Source: JACVCJ01 sp052437175
GTDB taxonomy: Bacteria > Bacteroidota > Bacteroidia > CAIKAF01
Assembly (NCBI GenBank): GCA_052437175.1
Contig: JBQVOK010000001.1
Location: 496,001-560,000 of the forward strand
DNA length: 64,000 nt
Direction of reading: 5' to 3'
This document shows, piece by piece, positions 57,596-64,000 of the stretch; position 1 is the first letter of the stretch; the number at the start of each line of letters is the position of its first letter. The notes under the pieces are model-generated. The model had not been told where the DNA came from, did no database searches, and saw only the letters and a program-made list of their open reading frames with translations. A program made the position numbers and the translations under genes.

Positions 57596-58732
57596 ATGGA
57601 AAATATAGCATTAAAGCCCGGCAAGGAAACAGCCGCATCCCGCTTTCATCCCTGGATATTCAGCGGGGCCATCAATAAGGCGCAGCGCCTGCGCGAAGGT
57701 ACCCTGGTACGCGTAAGCGACGCCCGCTCCAACTTTATTTGCTGGGGATACTGGGGCAATGCTTCCATTGCCGTGCGCGTTCTGAGCCGTACCGATGCCG
57801 AACCCGGACAGGCATTCTGGAACGAACGCTTTGCCGGTGCCCTCGAATACCGGCAAACCCTCGGATTTACGGATAGTGAAGACAGTAACTGTTTTCGCCT
57901 TATCCACGGTGAAGGCGACGGTATTCCCGGACTGGTATGCGATTATTACGACGGGGTAGTGGTGGCGCAGTTCCATAACGAAGGCATTGAACATTTCCGT
58001 ACCGAGATACAGCAGGCCCTGGAGCATACCCTGGGCCGCAGGCTGAAGAACATAGTGTTCCGCAGTACCCACGAGCGTGAGAACGGCTCGCAGGAAGGCG
58101 TGATCATGGAGAACGGTATCCGTTACGAGATCGATTTTGTAAAAGGACAAAAGACCGGCTTTTTCCTTGACCAGCGCCTGAACCGGGCCCTGCTGGGCAG
58201 TTACGCCCGCGGAAAACGTGTGCTGAATACCTTTTGCTATACCGGTGGCTTTTCGCTGGCGGCCCTTCGGGGTGGCGCTTCGGAAGTGGTATCGGTAGAC
58301 AGTTCCGATTTTGCCCTGCAGCTGCTGGAACGTAACCTGGAACTGAACGGCCTCAAAGAAGCTGCTCACCAGTCGGTATCTGCCGATGCGGTGCAATATA
58401 TGCGCAGCGTATCGAACGATTTTGATATCATCGTGCTGGACCCGCCGGCATTCGCCAAATCGCTCAAGGCCCGGCATAATGCCATACAGGCCTATAAAAG
58501 GATCAACCTGGCCGCACTGAAGGCCATTAAACCGGGCGGATTGCTCTTTACCTTTTCCTGTTCGCAGGTGGTGGAGTATGAACTGTTCCGCAGTACCGTA
58601 TACTCCGCGGCCCTGGAATGCGGGCGTGAAATACGCATTGTGCACCGCCTGGAGCAGAGCCCCGACCATCCCGTGTCTATTTACCATCCCGAAGGCGAAT
58701 ACCTGAAGGGACTGGTGGTACACGTGTTGTGA
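57596..58732 (+). CDS. rlmI: 23S rRNA (cytosine-5)-methyltransferase, RlmI type
   Basis: About 378 residues. N-terminal PUA domain (HPWIFSGAI, then GTLVRVSDARSNFICWGY), a linker, and a Rossmann methyltransferase with GQKTGFFLDQRLNR, VLNTFCYTGGFSLAAL and VLDPPAFAKS. This is the RlmI architecture (m5C1962 of 23S rRNA in E. coli). ATG 57596 is preferred; a TTG start at 57584 would place the -7 element at the start codon. The stop abuts the stop of the next, convergent gene with no gap. Confidence 0.88.
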   Translation: MENIALKPGKETAASRFHPWIFSGAINKAQRLREGTLVRVSDARSNFICWGYWGNASIAVRVLSRTDAEPGQAFWNERFAGALEYRQTLGFTDSEDSNCFRLIHGEGDGIPGLVCDYYDGVVVAQFHNEGIEHFRTEIQQALEHTLGRRLKNIVFRSTHERENGSQEGVIMENGIRYEIDFVKGQKTGFFLDQRLNRALLGSYARGKRVLNTFCYTGGFSLAALRGGASEVVSVDSSDFALQLLERNLELNGLKEAAHQSVSADAVQYMRSVSNDFDIIVLDPPAFAKSLKARHNAIQAYKRINLAALKAIKPGGLLFTFSCSQVVEYELFRSTVYSAALECGREIRIVHRLEQSPDHPVSIYHPEGEYLKGLVVHVL

Positions 58733-59401
58733 TCACAGGAATTTACTTCTCGTTTCTGCCGTCATAAGAGCATACAAACGCTCAGGTTCTGCCTGCAAAA
58801 CCGCCAGGAACTTCCGGTAGTTTTCCTTCTGGGCACGGGTGATTTTGCCTTCCTGCTTAGATCGTACTTTACGGATCAGCCGGAGGTTTATATCGTCAAA
58901 TACTCCTTTTGAAGACAGTTTGTATTTAGGATATACGAAAACGGAACCGGTGAGCAGATGGTAAATGGAAGCCCTCTGGGACAAAGTCCTGCGCCGGGTT
59001 ACAGCATTGTCTTTTTTATCGGGCAGACCAATATACCCGGCAAAGCAATCGGGGTACCGGTTCAGGTAATCGTGCATCAGGATAGCACAGGTATAGATAA
59101 TGGCAAAGATATTTCGTTTCGACAACCTGTAACCGAGTTCCTCCTCACGTAGCTGGTACTTTTTGGGGTTATTCTTCTGGCAGTGCGGGTAGAGCTTCAC
59201 CATAGAAAAACCATCAAAAAGATGCAGTTCAATAAGGTACCGTCGTTTCTTTGTTTTTCCGCTGTGCAGATCAGGCTCGCTTAGGTTCAGTCCCCAGGTA
59301 TGAATTCCCATAACATGCTCAGGAAATGTGACCCGGTTGTAATCCGGATCGCTGAGGCTCCGGGAGAGCTTCTGTATAAGGTGTGGCTGTGGTAAACTCA
59401 T
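58733..59401 (-). CDS. Unknown cytoplasmic basic protein
   Basis: 222 residues, no signal peptide or membrane segment, rich in Arg/Lys and Tyr. Features are KKRRYLIELHLFDGFSMVKLYPH (in the centre of the N-half), YTCAILMHDYLNRYPDCFAGYIG and a basic C-terminal half (TRRRTLSQRASIYHLL, then LIRKVRSKQEGKI). I do not recognise the family. It is somewhat lower in GC than its neighbours. A terminator hairpin whose T-run ends at the start codon lies immediately upstream. Its stop and the rlmI stop are contiguous (TGA-TCA). Confidence 0.6.
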   Translation of the reverse strand: MSLPQPHLIQKLSRSLSDPDYNRVTFPEHVMGIHTWGLNLSEPDLHSGKTKKRRYLIELHLFDGFSMVKLYPHCQKNNPKKYQLREEELGYRLSKRNIFAIIYTCAILMHDYLNRYPDCFAGYIGLPDKKDNAVTRRRTLSQRASIYHLLTGSVFVYPKYKLSSKGVFDDINLRLIRKVRSKQEGKITRAQKENYRKFLAVLQAEPERLYALMTAETRSKFL

Positions 59402-59430
59402 AAAAAAAGGAGGTAACGTGTACCTCCTTT
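59402..59430 (-). terminator. Terminator hairpin abutting the start of the 58733-59401 gene
   Basis: AAAGGAGGTA (59406-59415) pairs perfectly with TACCTCCTTT (59421-59430) over a 5-base loop; on the - strand a T-run (A-run 59402-59408 on +) follows and touches the ATG at 59401. It also ends the 59458-59643 gene. Confidence 0.75.
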
Positions 59431-59457
59431 ACAAATATAATCTGCTGCTGTAAGAAA

Positions 59458-59643
59458 TCAAAAAGCGTATTTCCGGTAGGCAGCAATGGAATTTTTCTGA
59501 ATTTCAGCTTCCGATGCATCTTTCCACTCAAAAGCTTCCAGGGGTTTGTACAGGCCCGGCTTGCTTTCCAGGGTTCCGGTGCGGGCCGGATCTTCGTTCG
59601 TGATGCTTGTTGCCTTGTCCTTGTTTAAAATAAATTTTCCCAT
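59458..59643 (-). CDS. Unknown 61-residue small protein
   Basis: MGKFILNKDKATSI start, charged, Ala/Glu/Lys-rich C-terminus (ending AAYRKYAF), no membrane segment. I do not recognise it. It is supported as a gene by a complete unit: a promoter (TTG 59708-59706, 20-base spacer, TAGATTTG 59685-59678), an ORF with ATG about 30 bases from the predicted start of transcription, and an intrinsic terminator 27 bases after the stop. Confidence 0.55.
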   Translation of the reverse strand: MGKFILNKDKATSITNEDPARTGTLESKPGLYKPLEAFEWKDASEAEIQKNSIAAYRKYAF

Positions 59644-59677
59644 TGCCGGTTGAAATTATAAGGTGATTGTAAAAAAA

Positions 59678-59708
59678 CAAATCTACAAAAAAAGACAAAG
59701 GAATACAA
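59678..59708 (-). promoter_or_regulatory. Promoter of the 61-residue protein gene
   Basis: TTG (59708-59706), a 20-base spacer and TAGATTTG (59685-59678), an exact TAnnTTTG. Confidence 0.55.
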
Positions 59709-59733
59709 GCCCAACGTGCTAACAATTCATCAC

Positions 59734-60534
59734 TTACGCATGCACCATGCGCTTGATCTTGTCTTCTTCTTCGCTGGCCAGCACTACGTCAACCAGTACG
59801 CGTCCGCAGTGTTCGCAAACGATGATCTTTTTGCGCTGTGCAATGTCCAGCTGGCGTTGTGGCGGAATCTTAGAGAAACAGCCTCCGCAGGCGTCACGCT
59901 CGATGGAAACCACGGCCAGGCCGTTGGTGGCACCTTTGCGGATACGCTGGTAAGCGCTCAGCAGGCGGTCTTCGATATGGGAGGCGTACTCAGTGCTTTT
60001 TTCGATGAGGCCTTCTTCTTCTTTCTGTGTTTCGGAAACGATATCGTCCAGTTCGGATTTCTTGTGATCCAGGTCCTGTTTACGATCGTCCAGTTTGCGG
60101 GTAACGTCCGCTATGATTTTCTTTTTATCCTCGATTTTGTAGGTGGCTTCCTTGATCTTTTTCTCCGACAGCTGAATTTCCAGGGTCTGGAACTCGATCT
60201 CTTTCGAAAGTGAATCGAACTCACGGTTGTTACGCACATTGGTCTGCTGCGTTTCGTACTTTTTGATCAGTCCCTGTGAATCTTTGATCTGCTGCTTGCG
60301 CTTGGAGATCTCATCTTCGAAACCTTTCACTTCCGTTTTCAGCTTGTCCAGGCGGGTCTGCAGTCCGCTGATCTCGTCCTCCAGGTCCTCTACTTCCAGG
60401 GGAAGCTCGCCGCGTACGGTGCGTATACGGTCAATTTTGGAATCAATTTGCTGAAGATCATATAAGGCACGAAGTTTTTCTTCTACCGATAATTCGCCGG
60501 CTACGGCTGCTGACGTTTCTTTCTTTTTTGCCAT
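59734..60534 (-). CDS. Coiled-coil protein with C4-type zinc ribbon
   Basis: 266 residues. A long helical hairpin (about 15-190, heptad-rich, for example VEDLEDEISGLQTRLDKLKTEV) is followed by a C-terminal zinc ribbon with ACGGCFSKIPPQ and VCEHCGRVLV (two CxxC pairs). This is the widespread C4-type zinc ribbon/coiled-coil family (CdsZ/YbgA-like naming varies), thought to bind RNA, nucleotides or the ribosome. A TACCTTTG -7-like element (60573-60566) lies 31 bases before the ATG. Confidence 0.85.
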   Translation of the reverse strand: MAKKKETSAAVAGELSVEEKLRALYDLQQIDSKIDRIRTVRGELPLEVEDLEDEISGLQTRLDKLKTEVKGFEDEISKRKQQIKDSQGLIKKYETQQTNVRNNREFDSLSKEIEFQTLEIQLSEKKIKEATYKIEDKKKIIADVTRKLDDRKQDLDHKKSELDDIVSETQKEEEGLIEKSTEYASHIEDRLLSAYQRIRKGATNGLAVVSIERDACGGCFSKIPPQRQLDIAQRKKIIVCEHCGRVLVDVVLASEEEDKIKRMVHA

Positions 60535-60627
60535 CTGATGGAAAAAATATTTTTTTAAGAGCCTGCAAAGGTATAAAAGTTTTTGAATTATACCCTATCT
60601 TCCTGCAATAAGCTCAGTTTTTTATAA

Positions 60628-61773
60628 TCAGGCGTGTAAACCTGCCGGAACGAACATTTTTTCGAGGGTTTCCGCGGCGTAATCGATCTCTTCGGCCGTA
60701 TTGAAACGGCTGAAGGAAAAACGTACCGAAGAGCGGTCTGTACCCGGGCGGATGGCCCCGATCACGTGTGAGCCTACATTGCTGCCGCTGCTGCAGGCAC
60801 TTCCGCCCGAAGCGGCAATACCCTGTATGTCCAGCTTGAAGAGTGCCATATCGCTGGCCTCCGTAGCGGGCAACAGCACGTTCAGTACGGTGTACAGGCT
60901 GTCCGGCCCGATATCGCCGTTGAACTCCAGTCCGGGAATGCGTTCGCGGAGCTGTGCAGCCATACGGTCTTTCAGGGCACGTACATAGGCGGCATCGCTC
61001 TCCATGTCGCGGTGGGCAATTTCCATAGCTTTGGCCAGGCCCACGATGCCGTACAGGTTCTCGGTACCGGCACGCATATTGCGCTCCTGGGCACCGCCGG
61101 TGATCAGCGGGTGTATCTGTACCTTACTGTCAATATAGCAGAAACCGATGCCCTTGGGTCCGTGAAATTTATGTGCGGCGCAGTTGGTGAACTGCAGGTA
61201 CTGGCTGCTCAGGTTGAAGCGGTAGTGCCCCATGGTCTGTACCGCATCACTGTGCAGGTAAGCCCCGTACTGTTTGCAGATTTCAGAGACCTTTTCCAGC
61301 GGCAGCCGGGTACCGATCTCGTTATTGGCATGCATCAGCGAGACCAGTGTTTTGGGCTGATCTTTCAGCAGTTCTTCCAGGTGTGCCAGGTCTACACGGC
61401 CTTCCTGGTCGATGCGTACCAGCAATAATTCTACTTCGCCGTTATGGGCCATTTCTTCCAGGGTGTGCAGTACGGCATGGTGTTCGGTGGGACTGGTAAT
61501 GGCACGTTTTACGCCCAGCGAGCGCACGGTCTGGCGCAGGGCCAGGTTATTGGCCTCGGTCCCGCCCGAGGTGAAAAATATTTCGGCAGGAGCGGCACCT
61601 ACCAGTTCGGCTACCTGGCGGCGGGCCCGGTCAATGATGGTGCGTGCTTCGCGGCCGTAGGCATGTATGGACGAGGGGTTGCCCCAACAGCTGTCCATGC
61701 AGGCTTTCATGGCCTCCAGTACTTCGGTATGGGGCTGTGTGGTGGCCGCGTTGTCCAGATAGATCCTTCTCAT
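60628..61773 (-). CDS. Cysteine desulfurase (NifS/IscS family)
   Basis: About 381-residue PLP enzyme that supplies sulfur for Fe-S clusters and thiolation. N-terminal RRIYLDNAATTQP, FTSGGTEANNLAL, PLP Lys in AAHKFHGPKGIGF, and the active-site Cys in SGGSACSSGSN. ATG 61773 is preferred; an upstream in-frame start at 61842 would put the promoter inside the gene. No Fe-S scaffold gene is adjacent. Confidence 0.93.
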   Translation of the reverse strand: MRRIYLDNAATTQPHTEVLEAMKACMDSCWGNPSSIHAYGREARTIIDRARRQVAELVGAAPAEIFFTSGGTEANNLALRQTVRSLGVKRAITSPTEHHAVLHTLEEMAHNGEVELLLVRIDQEGRVDLAHLEELLKDQPKTLVSLMHANNEIGTRLPLEKVSEICKQYGAYLHSDAVQTMGHYRFNLSSQYLQFTNCAAHKFHGPKGIGFCYIDSKVQIHPLITGGAQERNMRAGTENLYGIVGLAKAMEIAHRDMESDAAYVRALKDRMAAQLRERIPGLEFNGDIGPDSLYTVLNVLLPATEASDMALFKLDIQGIAASGGSACSSGSNVGSHVIGAIRPGTDRSSVRFSFSRFNTAEEIDYAAETLEKMFVPAGLHA

Positions 61774-61795
61774 AAATCGAATTTCAAAACTGTTG

Positions 61796-61825
61796 CAAAG
61801 GTAAGCAATCTTTGTAATATGCAAA
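61796..61825 (-). promoter_or_regulatory. Promoter of the cysteine desulfurase gene
   Basis: TTTG (61825-61822), an 18-base spacer and TACCTTTG (61803-61796), exact TAnnTTTG. ATG 22 bases downstream. Confidence 0.7.
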
Positions 61826-61905
61826 GGTTTTCCGAGGAGCATGTTTCTGGTTTAAGTCTATCTAAACGGTAGACATAGTGCGGGTTTCACGATCTTTTGC
61901 CGGAC

Positions 61906-62904
61906 TTATTCCGTAACGCCCAGCTGGTGCTTGCGGTTGGTGGAAATATTGCGGATGGTCCAGTGCACTTCCCGTTCAAAGGGGTGGCGGCGCACGGGAC
62001 AGTCGCTTTGGTGGCAGAGCCGGCAGGAAAATTCCATGCAGCCGTCCACATGTACAAAAAGTTCTACGCTGTTACTGAAATGCTGCGCCACGGACTGTTC
62101 GAGCAGATCTACCTCCTGGTGTGCCTCATTTACATTGAAATACCAGGGCACGGTAAGGTGGCAGTCGAGGTGCAGGGTGCCGCCGTATTTGATGATGCGC
62201 AGGTTATGCAGGTCGATCCAGTTGGGATGGCGTTTTTCCTGCAGCATTTCCACCACGTTCTGCAGCAGGGCCTCGTCGGCCTCGTCCATAATACCTGCCA
62301 GCGATTCGCGGATAATTTTGTACCCGGTGTACAGTATGATGCCGGCAAAGAGGATGGCGATCAGCGGATCGAGCCAGTAAATGGATGTAAAATGTATCAC
62401 CAGCAGCCCGATGGTAATACCCAGGGTAGACCAGGTGTCCGTTTGCAGGTGTTTACCGCTGGAGATCAGGGCCAGGGAATTATTCCTGCGCCCTGTGCGG
62501 ATAGAGAACATGCCCAGCACATAGTTTACAATGGCCGTACTGAGTATGAGCCAGATGCCGGTATCGAGATCTTTGGGTATATGCGGGGTACGCAGGTTCT
62601 GTATGGCTTCGGAAATGATCAGTACGCCGGCGGCAAATACCAGGGTACCTTCAATGGCCGAGGTTACAAACTCTACCTTGCCATGCCCGTAGGGATGGTC
62701 CGTATCGCGCGGTTTGGCGGAAAGATACAGGCTGTACAGGCCCAGGAAGGCCGATACGATGTTTACCGTACTTTCCAGTGCATCGGTAAGTACGGCTACG
62801 GAGCCCGTAAGGTACCAGGCCCATATTTTAACTCCGAAAAGCAGCAGGCCGGCTATGGTAATGAACCATTGCATCCGGATATTGATACGGGCAGTGTTTT
62901 GCAT
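61906..62904 (-). CDS. Cation diffusion facilitator (CDF) metal transporter
   Basis: 332 residues, six membrane helices and a cytoplasmic C-terminal domain. Helix 2 reads LTDALESTVN, so site A uses Asp with Glu/Asn rather than the commoner His/Asp; helix 5 has HLQTDTWST (H-x3-D), and HPYGHGKVE is the family loop. The C-terminal domain ends with a Cys/His-rich tail, FSCRLCHQSDCPVRRHPF. It exports divalent metal (Zn, Fe, Mn or Co; not decidable) in exchange for protons. Confidence 0.9.
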   Translation of the reverse strand: MQNTARINIRMQWFITIAGLLLFGVKIWAWYLTGSVAVLTDALESTVNIVSAFLGLYSLYLSAKPRDTDHPYGHGKVEFVTSAIEGTLVFAAGVLIISEAIQNLRTPHIPKDLDTGIWLILSTAIVNYVLGMFSIRTGRRNNSLALISSGKHLQTDTWSTLGITIGLLVIHFTSIYWLDPLIAILFAGIILYTGYKIIRESLAGIMDEADEALLQNVVEMLQEKRHPNWIDLHNLRIIKYGGTLHLDCHLTVPWYFNVNEAHQEVDLLEQSVAQHFSNSVELFVHVDGCMEFSCRLCHQSDCPVRRHPFEREVHWTIRNISTNRKHQLGVTE

Positions 62905-62911
62905 GGGCTAA

Positions 62912-62945
62912 AAATAAAAAAAGCGCCCGATCCGGCGCTTTTCTG
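62912..62945 (-). terminator. Terminator between lipoprotein and CDF genes
   Basis: AAGCGCC (62921-62927) and GGCGCTT (62934-62940), 7-bp stem; on the - strand followed by a T-rich run (A-rich 62910-62922 on +). It ends the lipoprotein transcript. Confidence 0.8.
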
Positions 62946-62963
62946 TATGGATTTCAGATAAAA

Positions 62964-63383
62964 TTAAATTTTCTGCAGGGTGAGGTAATCGGTATCTCCG
63001 TTTCCGCCGCTAACGTCTTCGGTTACGATCTTGGTGGCGCTCAGTTCCTGTACATGCCAGTCGTCGTTCAGCTCGTCGAACAGGGCCGAATTGCTGAAAT
63101 TCAGGTCCAGCTTGGTCTGGCTATCGTCTATACCGGTATTCCAGGTGCCGTTCACGGCTTCGGTCCCTTTTACGGCGGTTACCGTGCCATTGCTGTTGAA
63201 CGTGAGCACGTAACCTTCAAATTTGTAGGTTTCGTCGTTATCGTCGAAAAAATACTGTACCTGCCATTCGCCTTTGCTTACGGTATCAAAGGCATCTGCC
63301 GGACTGGGGTTGGCATTTTCTTTCTTACAGGCTGTAAACACGGCCGCTGTAGCCATTACTCCTAACATCATTCTCGCTTTCAT
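62964..63383 (-). CDS. Small lipocalin-like lipoprotein
   Basis: 139 residues with lipobox FTAC after a short signal peptide. The mature part has the pattern of small Bacteroidota lipocalin-like lipoproteins: GEWQVQYFFDDND, YVLTFNSNGTVTAV, NGTWNTG and a final LTLQKI strand. Ligand unknown. It is monocistronic, with a terminator 24 bases after the stop. Confidence 0.75.
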   Translation of the reverse strand: MKARMMLGVMATAAVFTACKKENANPSPADAFDTVSKGEWQVQYFFDDNDETYKFEGYVLTFNSNGTVTAVKGTEAVNGTWNTGIDDSQTKLDLNFSNSALFDELNDDWHVQELSATKIVTEDVSGGNGDTDYLTLQKI

Positions 63384-63501
63384 AATCTCATAGTTTTATA
63401 CAAAGTAACGGCAAAAAAGGGGCTATGTTTCCTGAAAACTGCTAATTTTTGTAAAAAGAGGCTAAAAAAAGCATCAGATCTTCAAAAGGGGGAAAAGCCG
63501 G

Positions 63502-64000
63502 TCAGGAGATCTTGCTCCACATTGTGCGTCCCGCGCTACGCCTGTGTAATTCAATTTTAAGCACCTGGTTTTCGGAGGCGTTCAGTGCAGGGTCCTTTTC
63601 CAGGATCTTTTCCGCAATATCGTTGGCCAGGCCCAGTATTTTCTGGTCTTTGGCCAGGTCGGCCATTTTCAGGTCCAGCATACCGCTCTGGCGGGTGCCC
63701 TCGGTATCGCCGGGGCCGCGCAATTGCAGGTCTACCTCGGCGATCTCGAAGCCGTCGTTGGTGCGCACCATAGTTTGCATACGGGTGCGGCCTTCTTCGC
63801 TCAGTTTATAGTCGGTCATTAGTATACAAAAACTCTGGTCGGCCCCGCGGCCTACGCGTCCGCGTAACTGGTGCAGCTGGGAGAGCCCGAAGCGTTCGGC
63901 GTTCTCGATGACCATGATGCTGGCATTGGGCACATTCACGCCCACTTCGATCACCGTGGTGGCGATCATGATCTGGGTCTTTTTCTGCAGGAACTGCTGC
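63502..64000 (-). CDS. recG: ATP-dependent DNA helicase RecG (C-terminal part)
   Basis: The frame is open to the right end of the window. Motif V is IATTVIEVGVNVPNA, motif VI is QLRGRVGRGADQ, followed by EVDLQLRGPGDTEGTRQSG, the RecG C-terminal signature. RecG remodels stalled replication forks and Holliday junctions. Only about 165 residues are visible. Confidence 0.95.
   Translation of the reverse strand, partial: QQFLQKKTQIMIATTVIEVGVNVPNASIMVIENAERFGLSQLHQLRGRVGRGADQSFCILMTDYKLSEEGRTRMQTMVRTNDGFEIAEVDLQLRGPGDTEGTRQSGMLDLKMADLAKDQKILGLANDIAEKILEKDPALNASENQVLKIELHRRSAGRTMWSKIS

Noticed and set aside
1..64000. tRNA, rRNA, CRISPR arrays, prophage or toxin-antitoxin genes
   Set aside because: I looked for cloverleaf ends with T-loop sequence, regular spaced repeats, integrases and typical small toxin pairs by eye and found none; a tRNA scan would settle the first.

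Overview
The window looks like a chromosomal core segment of a Bacteroidota bacterium, most likely a Chitinophagales/Chitinophagaceae relative with fairly high GC. The evidence is: (i) promoters of the Bacteroidota type, with a -7 element TAnnTTTG and in the best cases a TTTG or TTG about 18-21 bases upstream (ndk, eno, RNA helicase, cysteine desulfurase); (ii) two large secreted proteins ending in a type IX secretion sorting domain; (iii) bacillithiol synthase BshA, a TonB-dependent receptor, DUF4369/TlpA-type thioredoxins and many lipoproteins; (iv) few convincing Shine-Dalgarno sequences. I saw no rRNA, tRNA, CRISPR, IS element or prophage. Both ends are cut inside genes (ftsY on the left, recG on the right).

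Layout. 1-7 kb: ftsY (3' part), gatB, a DinB-fold protein, a TlpA-like lipoprotein and a large M1 metallopeptidase with a probable outer-membrane barrel, all on +. 7-10.3 kb (-): patatin-like lipase, methyltransferase, DoxX-like protein. 10.4-14.7 kb (+): DEDDh exonuclease, nitronate monooxygenase-like protein, an active/inactive M16 peptidase pair. 14.7-25 kb (-): a low-GC cytochrome c lipoprotein; a copper module (multicopper oxidase with C-terminal barrel, HMA-DUF3347 protein, Cys-rich lipoprotein); VOC protein; AraC regulator; intradiol dioxygenase-like lipoprotein; membrane LytTR regulator; beta-propeller lipoprotein. 25-27.7 kb (-): a tightly packed nrnA-FKBP-hutI operon. 27.8-36.7 kb (mostly +): ndk and a regulator-rich stretch with two Crp/Fnr-type regulators, an HxlR regulator divergent from an NmrA-type reductase, a ScfR/RamB-like XRE regulator, a quinone-oxidoreductase-like protein and a DEAD-box helicase with a long leader. 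36.9-45 kb: T9SS beta-helix protein, bshA, T9SS amidase/CUB protein. 45-54.7 kb: eno, TonB receptor, small exported protein, rpe, murA, TlpA-like protein, grpE-dnaJ-rsmD. 54.7-55.4 kb: a gene-free AT-rich patch with a long imperfect palindrome and a strong terminator. 55.4-64 kb: serC-serA, rlmI, two unknown proteins, zinc-ribbon coiled-coil protein, cysteine desulfurase, CDF transporter, lipoprotein, recG.

Most of the window is housekeeping. I did not find a convincing new multi-gene system. The most interesting signals are regulatory. Two Crp/Fnr-type genes are each followed by a perfect 5-N4-5 palindrome centred about 30 bases upstream of the -7 element of the next gene, the geometry of a class II activator site. 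The ScfR-like gene has a leader crowded with AGCGA/TCGCT palindromes and an orphan terminator. Terminator-like hairpins sit at or inside the 5' ends of several genes (M1 peptidase, the 28.3 kb Crp gene, the 58.7 kb unknown gene). Several promoters lie so close to the start codon that leaderless mRNAs are likely (rpe, the 51.8 kb thioredoxin). A candidate small-RNA or mobile-repeat locus lies at 54.88-55.09 kb.
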